This document shows, piece by piece, positions 16,093 to 25,442 of a DNA stretch of 64,000 nt; the stretch's first letter is position 1; every line of letters begins with the position of its first letter. Source of the stretch: SKUL01 sp964487545 (GTDB taxonomy: Bacteria; Bacteroidota; Bacteroidia; Flavobacteriales_D; SKUL01); the NCBI GenBank assembly GCA_964487545.1, contig CAZARI010000007.1:1-64000 (forward strand), given 5' to 3'. The position numbers were made by a program, and so were the translations under genes. Below the pieces are notes generated by a model. That model had not been told where the DNA came from and did no database searches. It worked only from the letters and a program-made list of their open reading frames with translations.

Positions 16093-17993
16093 GGTTGACA
16101 AAATTTTTTGATCAGTGGGTAAGCCTGAAGGTAACCCAATTCTCCCGCTCTACTCAATTCTTCACATGCGTTTTCCTCGTCACTAAGGTAAAATAGCGTT
16201 AGTCCCAAATTAAAATGCGCTTGCCTTAGCGGAGGTTGTGTTTCTATTAAAAGCGTGTAGGATTTTTTGGCTTCGCTGTAATTGCCCGATGCAAAATGCA
16301 AGTTGCCCAAATTATACACCGCCGGAACAAAATCGGGTTGCTGTTTGGTGATGTGAATTAAACCCGCGGCAATTTGGTTAAAATTATCTGCGGCCTGACT
16401 CACCGGAGACGAAGAAAACACCGGCATTGAGGTTGATTGCGGGTGATCGATCAGCAACAACATTTTATTGAGAACGTATGCCCGATTGAGCAGCGCAATA
16501 ACATGGTCGGGATGGTCGTGGAGCACTGCGTTGTAAACGTCAAGCGCCAGTTCAAAATTCTGCATCAATTGAAAAATAATGCCCTGGCGGACCAATAACA
16601 ACGGGTCATCGGGGTTGTTTCCCATGGCTTTATTCATTGCAGCACTTTCTTGTGCCGCTCCAGGCATGACCCATCCCTTGTGGCTAATGGCCACCCAACG
16701 TTCTTCCGCTTCCACCTGCCCCGTCAGCGATTTCAGAAACAAGGCTTCGCTTTTCAGTGAATCTGGAACCCATTGCTCGGGCAAAATGAAAAAATCGGCA
16801 ATGGGTTCCACGTTGCCGATACCTTCGCCCATACGGCTTAAACCACCTCTAAACTGACCAATGTCCTGAAGTTTTTTTAACTCCTGCTGTTGCTGTAATT
16901 GGTCCATAGCATACAATTCCGATTTAATTTCGCGTGCCCGATCTGCATCAGTGGTGGCCTGAGCGTGCATTCCGAGCCGCGAATAGGCCAGCGAACGGTT
17001 GAAATACGCTTCGGCAAAACCGGGATAAATGGCAATTGCCCGTGTTAGGTCTTCTGCTGCTGCCGAATATTTTCCCTGTTGGTAGTACAAACTTCCCCGA
17101 TTGAAATAGGAATATAGATGTCCGCCCGTTAAAACCACTACCATCGTATAATCTTCAATGGCATGGTCAATCTCTCCTGCATCCGCCAATAATTTTCCGC
17201 GTTCATAATACGCCACCGGTGATTCTGGACCGATATTGATCATTCGGCTGTACACATCAACCGCCAAATTTTCTTCACCCCTCTCCTTATACACTTCGGC
17301 GAGCTGATATAGCGTGTGCATATTGAGCGAATCCAGTTGCAGTGATTTCATCAGATCGTTCAATGCCTCGCTGTACTTCACTTCAAAGGCATACACCATT
17401 GCACGTCGTGTGTAGGTTTCGGCGTTGAATGGATTGAGCGCAAGAACCCGCGTGTAGTCTTCAATGGCTCCGGTTAAATCATACAATTTGAACCTGCTCC
17501 AGGCGCGACACAAATAGGCTTGTTCGTTTTTTCTGTTGATAACCAAAACACGACTGCACAACTCAATGGCAGATTGGTATTCCTCTTGAAGTGCTTTGGT
17601 AAAACCCTTCGACACCAATGCGCCTTCGTGATTGGCATCGATGGCCAGCGCGCGGTCAAAATCGTTGATGGCCGCCGTAAAATTCATGAGACGCTCCCGA
17701 CAAATGCCGCGATACATCAGGGCATCGGGAAAATTAGGTTTGATAGAAATCGATTCAGAAAAATCATTTTCGGCACCTTTGTAATCGCCGAGATTATACT
17801 TTGAGATGGCTCGCAAAAAGTAGGGCTCATACATCTCGGGGCGCACGAGGATCACATCGTTGAGCAGGTCGATGGCTTCGGAATATCGCTCTTGGCCAAG
17901 GTGCTGTTTGCTTCGAAAAATATAATTGCTGACATTAATCTGTGCAGCAGCCGAAAAGTGAATTAAAAAAAATGTGAGCAGAAAAAACCGCAA
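16089..17993 (-). CDS. Exported tetratricopeptide-repeat protein
   Basis: 634 residues. The N-terminus MRFFLLTFFLIHFSAAAQ is a signal peptide. From residue 20 to about 365 there are some ten TPR units (34-residue repeats such as FPDALMYRGICRERLMNF and FAEAYFNRSLAYSRLGM); a non-TPR stretch with a Gln-rich coil (QLQQQQELKKLQ) follows, and a second block of TPRs runs from about 450 to the end. Such proteins act as scaffolds in the periplasm. The start codon is TTG, with an in-frame stop five codons upstream, so no ATG is possible. TATCTTCG at 18012-18019 is a near match to the promoter element. Co-translated with the S4 gene. Confidence 0.85.
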   Translation of the reverse strand: MRFFLLTFFLIHFSAAAQINVSNYIFRSKQHLGQERYSEAIDLLNDVILVRPEMYEPYFLRAISKYNLGDYKGAENDFSESISIKPNFPDALMYRGICRERLMNFTAAINDFDRALAIDANHEGALVSKGFTKALQEEYQSAIELCSRVLVINRKNEQAYLCRAWSRFKLYDLTGAIEDYTRVLALNPFNAETYTRRAMVYAFEVKYSEALNDLMKSLQLDSLNMHTLYQLAEVYKERGEENLAVDVYSRMINIGPESPVAYYERGKLLADAGEIDHAIEDYTMVVVLTGGHLYSYFNRGSLYYQQGKYSAAAEDLTRAIAIYPGFAEAYFNRSLAYSRLGMHAQATTDADRAREIKSELYAMDQLQQQQELKKLQDIGQFRGGLSRMGEGIGNVEPIADFFILPEQWVPDSLKSEALFLKSLTGQVEAEERWVAISHKGWVMPGAAQESAAMNKAMGNNPDDPLLLVRQGIIFQLMQNFELALDVYNAVLHDHPDHVIALLNRAYVLNKMLLLIDHPQSTSMPVFSSSPVSQAADNFNQIAAGLIHITKQQPDFVPAVYNLGNLHFASGNYSEAKKSYTLLIETQPPLRQAHFNLGLTLFYLSDEENACEELSRAGELGYLQAYPLIKKFCQP

Positions 17994-18073
17994 GTGAACA
18001 AGAGTTTAGCGCGAAGATACGCACTGCGGAAGAAACTAAATTTGCCCATTTAAAGTGCCCGTCGGCATAGGGC

Positions 18074-18107
18074 ATAAAAAAAGACGCTGATCAAAGTCAG
18101 TGTCTTT
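18074..18107 (-). terminator. Rho-independent terminator after the 49-residue protein gene
   Basis: Stem AAAGACGCTGA/TCAGTGTCTTT (18080-18090 and 18097-18107; one G-T pair) with a 6-nt loop. On the minus strand it is followed by a run of T. It lies between the 49-residue gene and the TPR gene. Confidence 0.75.
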
Positions 18108-18139
18108 CTTGAAAAGCTGGATTAAGCTGGGTTGTATTA

Positions 18140-18289
18140 TCATCTGCTTTGAATGGCCAAATTCATCATCTGTAATCGCAACTCATTAACCGTGGCTAGT
18201 TGGGCAATGTATGCACTGATTCGTCCTTGGTGCATGAGTTCTAACGCTTTTGATCGGGCTTCGGTGTAGGTGTTTTTCAAGTTTGTCAT
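18140..18289 (-). CDS. Small hypothetical protein, 49 residues
   Basis: From the ATG at 18289 the product begins MTNLKNTYTEARSKALEL and ends NLAIQSR. It is amphipathic, predicted helical, with no signal peptide or membrane segment. I do not recognise it. A strong terminator 33 bp past the stop, used by no other minus-strand gene, supports a separate short transcript. An in-frame start at 18337 is possible but adds an Arg/Gln-rich stretch and is less likely. Confidence 0.5.
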   Translation of the reverse strand: MTNLKNTYTEARSKALELMHQGRISAYIAQLATVNELRLQMMNLAIQSR

Positions 18290-18393
18290 GGCCGTATTTT
18301 TTTGGTTACACCGGCTAAAAATCAAAGCTTGTGCCAAACCAAAAACCGTTTCACAAAATCCTGATAACTCGTATTATAAATAAGATCGAAAAT

Positions 18394-18999
18394 CTACCTT
18401 CTATAAAAATTCATTTCATCCACATACTTATGGACGGGATCGGTGAGCAGGTAGCGCACATCTTTCTGATCGCGGATGGCTTTTCGGATAAAACTTGCAG
18501 AGAGCTTCATCACCGGCGCATTGCACAACCTTACATTGGGATGATTTAGTATTTCCGTGGCAAAATTGCCGTGTTGTTCAAACAGCTCTGACTCGGTGAC
18601 CACCCTCGGATAAACAAAAAGCTGATGATTTTGCAATATCTCTTCGTAATTGCGCCATTTATAAAATGATCGCAAGTTGTCTTCACCCATAATCAATGAG
18701 AATGATTTATCGGGGTGCTTCTCTTTAAGATAAACGAGCGTTTGAATGGTATATGACGGTTTGGGAAGGTCAAACTCGATATTGGAAGCCCGCAGTCTAT
18801 CGTTGTCTTCAATGGCAATTTCTACCATGGCCAGTCGGTGATAATCGGCCAGCAAGCTCGATTTTGTTTTGAGCGGATTCTGTGGTGTAACCACGAGCCA
18901 AACCTCTTCAAGTTCGCTATAATCAACCATGTAGTTGGCGATGATTAAATGCCCCACATGAATGGGATTGAACGTACCGAAATAGAGTCCGACCTTCAT
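18394..18999 (-). CDS. nadD: Nicotinate-nucleotide adenylyltransferase
   Basis: 201 residues. Makes deamido-NAD from nicotinate mononucleotide and ATP. The nucleotidyltransferase signature GTFNPIHVGH is at residues 8-17, the substrate-contact stretch TPQNPLKTKSSL near 38-50, LIMGEDNLRSFYKW near 105, and the C-terminal SASFIRKAIRDQKDVRYLL carries the ISSTxIR-like motif (SASFIR). Its ATG overlaps the stop of gmk. The yicC-gmk-nadD order is common in Bacteroidota. Confidence 0.96.
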   Translation of the reverse strand: MKVGLYFGTFNPIHVGHLIIANYMVDYSELEEVWLVVTPQNPLKTKSSLLADYHRLAMVEIAIEDNDRLRASNIEFDLPKPSYTIQTLVYLKEKHPDKSFSLIMGEDNLRSFYKWRNYEEILQNHQLFVYPRVVTESELFEQHGNFATEILNHPNVRLCNAPVMKLSASFIRKAIRDQKDVRYLLTDPVHKYVDEMNFYRR

Positions 19000-19565
19000 G
19001 TTTTTAAAAAATTTACCACAATTTGCTCTGCGCTGGCCAGCGCTGTTTGCAGGTCGTCATTGATGATCACCACATCAAATTGTGGCGCATGTTCCAGTTC
19101 CAATTTCGATTTTTTGACCCGTGCAGCCAGCATCTCCTCAGTTTCTGACTGCCGCTTGCGCAAACGCTCTGCCAATACATCGACCGATGGAGGCTGAATA
19201 AAAACAGAAAGAGCCCGATCGCCAAATGCTTTTTTTAGATTCAGTCCGCCCACCACATCTACATCAAAAATAATGTGCTTTCCTGATTTCCAGATGCGCT
19301 CGGTTTCACTTTTGAGCGTGCCGTAAAAATGGTCTTTGTACACTTCTTCCCACTCCACAAAAGCGTCTTCGTTAATCCTCCTTTTAAACCCTTCAATTCC
19401 CAAAAAGTAATAGTCCTTTCCATCCACTTCATTCTCCCTTTTGCCTCTGCTACATGCAGACACCGAGAATTGCAGTCCAAATTGTTGATCTAAAAGATGA
19501 TGAACGATGGTTGTTTTTCCTGCTCCCGATGGAGCCGACACGATAATTGCTTTTCCTTGTTCCAT
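18996..19565 (-). CDS. gmk: Guanylate kinase
   Basis: 189 residues. Phosphorylates GMP to GDP. Walker A SAPSGAGKTT at residues 10-19; the GMP-binding stretch FSVSACSRGKRENEVDGKDY has CSR where most enzymes read TTR, so one Thr of the usual GMP-contact triplet is replaced. FVEWEEVYKDHFYGT and FDVDVVGGLNLKK are normal. Length is slightly short (usual about 205). Middle gene of yicC-gmk-nadD; it touches yicC by one base at its start and overlaps nadD at its end. Confidence 0.96.
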   Translation of the reverse strand: MEQGKAIIVSAPSGAGKTTIVHHLLDQQFGLQFSVSACSRGKRENEVDGKDYYFLGIEGFKRRINEDAFVEWEEVYKDHFYGTLKSETERIWKSGKHIIFDVDVVGGLNLKKAFGDRALSVFIQPPSVDVLAERLRKRQSETEEMLAARVKKSKLELEHAPQFDVVIINDDLQTALASAEQIVVNFLKT

Positions 19566-20437
19566 TACATGATATTCAGGATCTGCTCCTTTATTTTTTC
19601 CAGTTCGTCTTTCATTTCTACCACGTATCGCTGAATCTCTGAATGGTTGGCTTTGCTGCCGATGGTGTTAATTTCGCGTCCGATTTCCTGACAAATAAAA
19701 CCGAGTTTTTTTCCCTGTCCAGGCTCACCATCAAGCACTTCCAAAAAGAATACACAATGTCCTTGAAGTCGAACCAGCTCTTCGGTGATGTCGAGTTTTT
19801 CCAGATAATAAATCAACTCCTGTTCGTAGCGGTTTTCATCGGCCATTTCGTGGTCGCTGAGTTGTTTCAGAGCCTCGGCCAGCTTCTCGCGAACTCGGAT
19901 AGTGCGGTCTCCGGCGCGTTCTGCAATTTTATTTTTGAGTTGTTCTATGGTATCGATGCGCTGCCGCAAATCTTTTTCGAGATAACTTCCTTCCTGATTT
20001 CTGAACTCTTCGAGCTGTTGAATGGCATCGGCGAGAACCTGTTGAGCGACGGCCCATTCTTCATCCGTGAGCTCGGCCTTTTCTGAACTGAAGATATCGG
20101 GCATCCTCAAAATCAGCGAAAAATAATCTGCCGGCTCGGTACCGATGGCATCGGCCAGTGATTTGAGCTGCGCGTAATACTGCTTTCCAAGGCTCACATT
20201 AATTTCGGTGCGTTTTTCTTCTTCGGCCGATTCGTAAAACAGGGTGAGATCTACTTTTCCACGGACGATTTTTTCTGAAATCATGCTCCGAATTTCGGCT
20301 TCTTTTTCGCGGTAGAGCGATGCGACTTTGATTGATGCATCGAGTCCTTTACTGTTAAGTGATTTTATTTCTGCAACAATCTTTTTCGATCCGAAATCAG
20401 CCGAAGCTCTTCCGTAACCTGTCATGGAATTGATCAT
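19565..20437 (-). CDS. YicC family endoribonuclease-like protein
   Basis: 290 residues. The N-terminal signature MINSMTGYGRASADFG is typical, followed by EIKSLNSKGLDASIKV; the C-terminal DUF1732 part ends LGFICQEIGREINTIGSKAN then EIQRYVVEMKDELEKIKEQ, also diagnostic. E. coli YicC has been reported to affect sRNA decay and to act as an endoribonuclease; the role here is inferred. The centre is a long charged coiled coil. First gene of the yicC-gmk-nadD unit, with TATTTTTA just upstream as a near-match promoter. Confidence 0.92.
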   Translation of the reverse strand: MINSMTGYGRASADFGSKKIVAEIKSLNSKGLDASIKVASLYREKEAEIRSMISEKIVRGKVDLTLFYESAEEEKRTEINVSLGKQYYAQLKSLADAIGTEPADYFSLILRMPDIFSSEKAELTDEEWAVAQQVLADAIQQLEEFRNQEGSYLEKDLRQRIDTIEQLKNKIAERAGDRTIRVREKLAEALKQLSDHEMADENRYEQELIYYLEKLDITEELVRLQGHCVFFLEVLDGEPGQGKKLGFICQEIGREINTIGSKANHSEIQRYVVEMKDELEKIKEQILNIM

Positions 20438-20524
20438 ACCTCTGTAATTTGGGTAAAAATAGGAAATTCACAACGTGCACGTCCATTGCCATTGGTGAAT
20501 TGCACCATACAAAGTCAGCTATTC

Positions 20525-21463
20525 TTATGGTTGGCGACTTTTCTCACGGGCTTTGTCAAGGCCAGGTTTGCTCACCAGATATACGCCCAGAAAAATCAGC
20601 AAACTGCTCAACACCTTAGAGATGGTGATTCCTCCAGTAAAATCAACATCAGCCCAGCCCAGCCATACAAAAGCCGACGCGGATACAGCGGCCATGGCAG
20701 GCTGAAAATAGGTATAACTACTCACCACATTGGCGCTGACAATTCTAATGGCGTATATGCTCATGAGATAGGCGAGAAAAGTAGTACCAACAACAACAAA
20801 TACCACAGAAATATAATCTCCGGTGCTAAAGGCCGGCCAGTTGATTTCGCGAAATTCTGTCCAGCCAAAAGGAAGCACAAAGAAAATTCCGAATAGAAAA
20901 ACCCAGCTACTGACCGTCACAGCGTTATACTTTTTCATGAGCGGTTTCACCATGACGAGAAAAACGGCATATAGCGCGGCGTTGACCAGGATCATGATAT
21001 CTCCCCGCCAATCGCCGGAAACTGCGGAACCGTCGGCGCTGGAAGCAATTAGCCACACCGCTCCGATAGCACCGGCAATGATACCGCTCAGTCTAATTCC
21101 CGAGATGCGTTCTTTAAGAAAAACTGCGGCGAGTACCAGCACCAGAATGGGGTTGGCCGTCATAATAATCGAAGCGTTGATCGGCGAAGTGAGGTTGAGC
21201 CCATGGAAAAACATAAGCTGATTTCCGGCAACGCCAAAAAAACTGCAAATGGCCAGCAACAGCAGATCCTTCGGTGCTACTTTTTCAAACTTACGCGTTA
21301 GCATGAGTAGCCAAAACAAGACGGAAGCTCCGGCCACCCGCAAAAAAATAAATCCGCTGGGCTGAATGAGGTCTGGCATCAGCCCTTTTGCCACCATGTA
21401 GTTGACTCCGTAGATCAAATTAACCACCAAAAGGGCAAGGTGAGCACGAAGTAAAGCAGACAT
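20525..21463 (-). CDS. EamA/DMT family permease
   Basis: 312 residues with ten predicted transmembrane helices in two EamA repeats (about 10-140 and 160-295). Seen: VNLIYGVNYMVAKGLMP at the first helix and LVLAAVFLKERISGIRLSG at the end of the first repeat, the usual ExxxxxQ/R boundary. The family exports or imports small metabolites; the substrate cannot be read from the sequence. Starts 6 bp after the stop of hflX and is probably co-transcribed with it. The C-terminus is basic. Confidence 0.88.
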   Translation of the reverse strand: MSALLRAHLALLVVNLIYGVNYMVAKGLMPDLIQPSGFIFLRVAGASVLFWLLMLTRKFEKVAPKDLLLLAICSFFGVAGNQLMFFHGLNLTSPINASIIMTANPILVLVLAAVFLKERISGIRLSGIIAGAIGAVWLIASSADGSAVSGDWRGDIMILVNAALYAVFLVMVKPLMKKYNAVTVSSWVFLFGIFFVLPFGWTEFREINWPAFSTGDYISVVFVVVGTTFLAYLMSIYAIRIVSANVVSSYTYFQPAMAAVSASAFVWLGWADVDFTGGITISKVLSSLLIFLGVYLVSKPGLDKAREKSRQP

Positions 21464-21469
21464 CAGATG

Positions 21470-22684
21470 TTAATACAAAAAGTTGTCGAAGGGAAAACGC
21501 TTAGCGTGAATTTCTTTTACCAACTCATACAGTCGATCGCGCAATTGATCGATATTGGTTTTCTGCTCGGCCGAAATAAAAATGGCATTTTGCTTATCCG
21601 CACTGCCCATCCAGGTTTTTTTCAGGTCGTCGAGCGAATAATTGTCGCGGGTTTTGGGCGTCAGATCGTCTTCATCTTTCTCTTCAAATCGAAACGCATC
21701 AATCTTGTTAAACACAATCAACGTGGGTTTCTCCAAACAGCCAATGTCGCTCAATGTCTGGTTAACAATATCGATTTGCTCTTCGAAATTGGGATGAGAA
21801 ATATCCACCACGTGCACCAAAATATCGGCTTCGCGCACTTCGTCGAGCGTCGATTTAAAAGACTCTACCAACTGGTGCGGTAATTTGCGGATAAATCCAA
21901 CGGTGTCGGTTACCAGGCAAGGCACGTTGTGCAGTACCACCTTTCGCACCGTGGTATCGAGGGTAGCAAAAAGTTTGTTTTCAGCAAAAACCTCCGACTT
22001 GCTGAGAATATTCATCAGCGTAGATTTTCCAACATTGGTATAGCCTACCAATGCAATCCGAACCAATTGCCCGCGATTGCTACGCTGGGTGGCCATCTGT
22101 TTATCAATCTTTTCGAGTCGTTTTTTGAGCAGTGCAATTTTATCGAGGATGATCCGGCGGTCGGTTTCTATTTGCGATTCTCCCGGACCGCGCATTCCGA
22201 TACCTCCCTGCTGCCGTTCAAGGTGGGTCCACATACGGGTGAGTCGCGGCAATAGATACTGATACTGCGCTAGTTCTACCTGCGTTTTGGCGTGAGCCGT
22301 GCGTGCTCTGCTGGCAAAGATATCGAGGATGAGGTTGCTTCGATCGAGCACTTTCACTTTAGGCTCAAGTCCCGGGTTTAATTCGCGCTCCACGTTGCGC
22401 AACTGCGAGGGTGATAATTCATCATCGAAAATCACCATGTCAATGTCGTTATCTTCGACATAGGCCACGATTTCTGCAAGTTTTCCCGACCCGACAAAAG
22501 ATCGTGGATTGGGTGTGTCGAGCTTTTGTGAAAACCGCTGCGCTGTAATTGCGCCGGCTGTTTCAGCTAAAAAAGCCAGTTCGTCGAGGTATTCCTTAAG
22601 CTGATCTTCTGTTTGTGCGGGTGTAATCAAACCCACCAATACCGCTTTTTCAGCTTCTATAGCTGTTGAGAAATTTTCTGCCAT
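21470..22684 (-). CDS. hflX: Ribosome-associated GTPase HflX
   Basis: 404 residues. HflX binds the 50S subunit, splits stalled ribosomes and hydrolyses GTP. The N-terminal domain (residues 1-150) has FVGSGKLAEI and FDDELSPSQLRNVE, followed by GGIGMRGPGESQIETDRR, the family hallmark. The G domain has G1 GYTNVGKST at 214-222, G3 DTVGFIRKLP, and G4 FNKIDAF. The C-terminal region is short. Upstream of the DMT permease gene. No exact promoter element was found in front. Confidence 0.96.
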   Translation of the reverse strand: MAENFSTAIEAEKAVLVGLITPAQTEDQLKEYLDELAFLAETAGAITAQRFSQKLDTPNPRSFVGSGKLAEIVAYVEDNDIDMVIFDDELSPSQLRNVERELNPGLEPKVKVLDRSNLILDIFASRARTAHAKTQVELAQYQYLLPRLTRMWTHLERQQGGIGMRGPGESQIETDRRIILDKIALLKKRLEKIDKQMATQRSNRGQLVRIALVGYTNVGKSTLMNILSKSEVFAENKLFATLDTTVRKVVLHNVPCLVTDTVGFIRKLPHQLVESFKSTLDEVREADILVHVVDISHPNFEEQIDIVNQTLSDIGCLEKPTLIVFNKIDAFRFEEKDEDDLTPKTRDNYSLDDLKKTWMGSADKQNAIFISAEQKTNIDQLRDRLYELVKEIHAKRFPFDNFLY

Positions 22685-22730
22685 AGAATGTTAATGTCCG
22701 CCTGTGAGATTTTGTTTACTGTCGTTCGGA

Positions 22731-23186
22731 TTAAAACCAGCCGCGCCCCATACCGGCATCTCTAAACGGCCACGGAATGGAAACAAGTATCAGCAGCAGC
22801 GCGATACCAAAAAATATCGCCACTGTTTTGTACTTACCCTCGTTGCTTTCGATACGTTTAGAACGGGCGCTGGCCACGGTGATCAGCACAATGGCGATGA
22901 GCATGCCCAAGGTGTGTTCCACCACAAAAAACCGGGTGATGGACTGACTCATCACTCTGGCCATATCCGAAAAATGAGTTGCCCAGCCGTTCATGAAATA
23001 AAGGAGCAATCCCAATAGCAATTGAATGTGGGCCGTTAGCACCGTATAGGTGACCAGTTTTTTATGTCCCTTGGTATAATCTCTTTTTTCTTTCCAACCG
23101 ATGAAAGAAGCAATAACCACATAAACGAGTAGGGCCAGAACCAACCATCGAAGTGCTGAATGTAGGTGAAGAATTCCTGTTGCCAT
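22731..23186 (-). CDS. Four-span membrane protein of unknown function
   Basis: 151 residues with four hydrophobic helices (about 9-28, 44-64, 85-105, 122-140). Starts MATGILHLHSALRWLVLALL. Two His at residues 7 and 9 and a further His near 50 and 90 lie near the membrane faces, and relatives are sometimes annotated as cytochrome b-like, but no haem or quinone site can be assigned. C-terminus ends PWPFRDAGMGRGWF. An exact TAnnTTTG promoter precedes it, so it is expressed on its own. Confidence 0.7.
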   Translation of the reverse strand: MATGILHLHSALRWLVLALLVYVVIASFIGWKEKRDYTKGHKKLVTYTVLTAHIQLLLGLLLYFMNGWATHFSDMARVMSQSITRFFVVEHTLGMLIAIVLITVASARSKRIESNEGKYKTVAIFFGIALLLILVSIPWPFRDAGMGRGWF

Positions 23187-23204
23187 ATTGTTTTAAATTT
23201 GGTA

Positions 23205-23212
23205 CAAATGTA
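23205..23212 (-). promoter_or_regulatory. -7 promoter element TACATTTG within a small palindrome
   Basis: Exact TAnnTTTG on the minus strand, 18 bp before the ATG at 23186. It sits inside the inverted repeat GTACA-AA-TGTAC (23202-23213), which could be an operator or chance. Confidence 0.55.
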
Positions 23213-23367
23213 CTCAACAATCCTTTAGCTGAAACACAGCTATATTAGCAGCGATATTGGCAGGAGTCGGTATTCGGACGATTTGAAATACGGTTCAATT
23301 TTGTAACTTTATTGCTTTACAGCATTTTTTTGAGTCGGTTCGTGAATCAGAAACTTATCGGACAAAG

Positions 23368-23637
23368 ATGCGTAAGCAAGCAGGAAACAAAGAAACCATG
23401 ACATTACCTGATTTGAAATCGCTTTCTCAGAAGGAGCTGAGAAGGCTTAAGAAATTCAATAAATTTTCCTTTCACAGCAGCATGATTGCGAGTATGATTT
23501 TCCTTGGGCGAGCCTTTAGCGAAATCAATCCGCTAATTTTAATGCTCGCCTTTGGCTGCATTATTTCTGCCTACACTTTTAACTCCAACATGCGAACGAT
23601 CGAGTCGTTAAAAAAGCAGCCCGTATCTAGAAATTAA
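23368..23637 (+). CDS. Small two-span membrane protein, unknown
   Basis: 89 residues, or 79 if the Met at residue 11 (MTLPDLKSL) is used. A basic amphipathic part (SQKELRRLKKFNKFSFH) precedes two hydrophobic segments (SMIASMIFLG and INPLILMLAFGCIISAY). Not recognised. It is convergent with lysS and the two stop codons share the sequence TTAA (23634-23637). TAACTTTA about 60 bp upstream is a near-match promoter. Confidence 0.55.
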   Translation: MRKQAGNKETMTLPDLKSLSQKELRRLKKFNKFSFHSSMIASMIFLGRAFSEINPLILMLAFGCIISAYTFNSNMRTIESLKKQPVSRN

Positions 23638-25346
23638 TCCGCCAGCCAGCGCTCCACCTCATGGAGTTGTAGCGCCGGAATTTCCAATTTATTCTTTTTG
23701 CGGTAGCCGTTCATTTTTTGATGAATGGCTGTTGACTTGGTGCTTTTTAGCTTTTCTACCGAATCGAAACCGGCCGCTTCCAGGTGAGGAATCCACTGCT
23801 CATCAATGCCCAACATTTTAAAGTCATTAGACGCATCTGCGCGCACAAACTTTTCGGGACGCATTTGGGGAAAAAACAGCACTTCCTGAATGGAGGTTTG
23901 TCCGGTCATCATCATCACGAGCCGGTCCATACCAATTCCCATTCCGGCTGTTGGGGGCATACCATACTCCAGTGCACGCAAAAAGTCGTGATCGATAAAC
24001 ATGGCTTCGTCGTCGCCGCGTTCCTGTAATTTTAACTGTGTCTCCAGTCGCTCATGTTGATCAATGGGGTCGTTTAACTCGGAATAGGCGTTGGCGATTT
24101 CTGTTTTATTAACAATGAGCTCAAAGCGCTCAGTGAGTTCGGGATTGGTGCGGTGGCGTTTGCACAGTGGCGACATCTCAATCGGATAATCGGTAATAAA
24201 CGTGGGCTGAATAAGCTTCGGTTCGCAATACTCACCAAATATTTCATCAATCATCTTTCCCTTGCCCATGGAGTCATCCACTTCGATATTCAGTTTTTTG
24301 CACACCGAGCGGATTTCCACTTCGTTCATTCCGCTGATATCGACACCCGCATATTCTTTAATGGCCTGGAGCATTGGCAGACGACGAAACGGAGGGTTAA
24401 AATCAATTTCGGTATTTCCGATTTTAACCTTGGTCGTGCCGTGTACACCCTGCACCACATGTTCGATCATTTTTTCGGTAAAATCCATCATCCAGTTGTA
24501 GTCTTTATAGGCTACATAAATCTCCATGATGGTAAATTCTGGGTTGTGCGTTCGGTCCATTCCCTCGTTGCGGAAGTTTCGCGAAAACTCATACACACCG
24601 TCATATCCTCCAACAATCAGTCTTTTTAAGTAAAGCTCGTTGGCAATCCGCAAGTAGAGCGGAATATCGAGTGCGTTGTGATGGGTAACAAAAGGACGCG
24701 CCTGTGCCCCGCCAGGAATGGGTTGCAACACCGGCGTTTCTACCTCAACATATCCGGCATCGTCAAAATAGTTGCGCATCAGTGAAAAAACCTTTGAGCG
24801 TGTTTGGAAAATTTTTCGAACCTGAGGATTGACAATCAAATCAACATAGCGCTGGCGGTATCGCATTTCAGGATCGGTAAAGGCATCGTGTATATTTCCT
24901 TCGGCATCGCTCTTCACTACTGGCAGGGGCTTTAAGGCCTTGCTGATGAGCCTCAATTGCTCAACATGCACAGTGGTTTCGCCCACCTGCGTTTTAAACA
25001 AATAACCTTCGATGGCCACAAAGTCTCCGTAGTCGAGAAGTTTCTTGAACACTTCGTTATAACCAGATTTATCTTCTTCAGGACACAGGTCATCGCGCGT
25101 AATGTAAATCTGGATTTCGCCTGTGCTGTCGCGGAGCTGCGCAAAAGAAGCTTTACCCATAATGCGACGGCTCATCAGTCGACCGGCCATTTTCACTTTT
25201 TTTCCCTCTTCGTAATTCGCTTTGCAATCGGAAGAGTACGAGTCAACTTCAACCAGCTCGGCCGGGTAGGCATCAATTCCACGTGCTCTTAACTCGGCGA
25301 GGGCATCCCGGCGAAATCTTTCTTGTTCTGATAATTGTCGGGTCAT
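23634..25346 (-). CDS. lysS: Lysine--tRNA ligase, class II
   Basis: 570 residues. The start at 25346 gives MTRQLSEQERFRRDALAELR, as in other LysS; the frame is open 165 bp further but crosses the promoter at 25365. An OB-fold anticodon-binding domain covers about 50-160 (KVKMAGRLMSRRIMGKASFA). Class II motifs: FRNEGMDRTHNPEFT (motif 2) and GMGIGMDRLVMMMTGQTSI (motif 3). A C-terminal extension of about 70 residues after the catalytic domain (FKMLGIDEQWIPHLEAAGF) looks like a helix-hairpin-helix-like domain, as in other Bacteroidota LysS. Confidence 0.96.
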   Translation of the reverse strand: MTRQLSEQERFRRDALAELRARGIDAYPAELVEVDSYSSDCKANYEEGKKVKMAGRLMSRRIMGKASFAQLRDSTGEIQIYITRDDLCPEEDKSGYNEVFKKLLDYGDFVAIEGYLFKTQVGETTVHVEQLRLISKALKPLPVVKSDAEGNIHDAFTDPEMRYRQRYVDLIVNPQVRKIFQTRSKVFSLMRNYFDDAGYVEVETPVLQPIPGGAQARPFVTHHNALDIPLYLRIANELYLKRLIVGGYDGVYEFSRNFRNEGMDRTHNPEFTIMEIYVAYKDYNWMMDFTEKMIEHVVQGVHGTTKVKIGNTEIDFNPPFRRLPMLQAIKEYAGVDISGMNEVEIRSVCKKLNIEVDDSMGKGKMIDEIFGEYCEPKLIQPTFITDYPIEMSPLCKRHRTNPELTERFELIVNKTEIANAYSELNDPIDQHERLETQLKLQERGDDEAMFIDHDFLRALEYGMPPTAGMGIGMDRLVMMMTGQTSIQEVLFFPQMRPEKFVRADASNDFKMLGIDEQWIPHLEAAGFDSVEKLKSTKSTAIHQKMNGYRKKNKLEIPALQLHEVERWLAD

Positions 25347-25364
25347 TATACTGTAAATTTGCTG

Positions 25365-25372
25365 CAAAGATA
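25365..25372 (-). promoter_or_regulatory. -7 promoter element TATCTTTG for lysS
   Basis: Exact TAnnTTTG on the minus strand, 18 bp before the ATG at 25346. Confidence 0.6.
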
Positions 25373-25408
25373 GGAGTTGCACCCGATCGTGCTTAAGCTT
25401 GAGCTGCT

Positions 25409-25416
25409 TAATTTTG
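25409..25416 (+). promoter_or_regulatory. -7 promoter element TAATTTTG for the sugar-phosphate isomerase operon
   Basis: Exact TAnnTTTG, 26 bp before the ATG at 25443. Divergent from the lysS element 36 bp away. Confidence 0.6.
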
Positions 25417-25442
25417 TAAATTAGTCCACTTAAAAAAACGCT

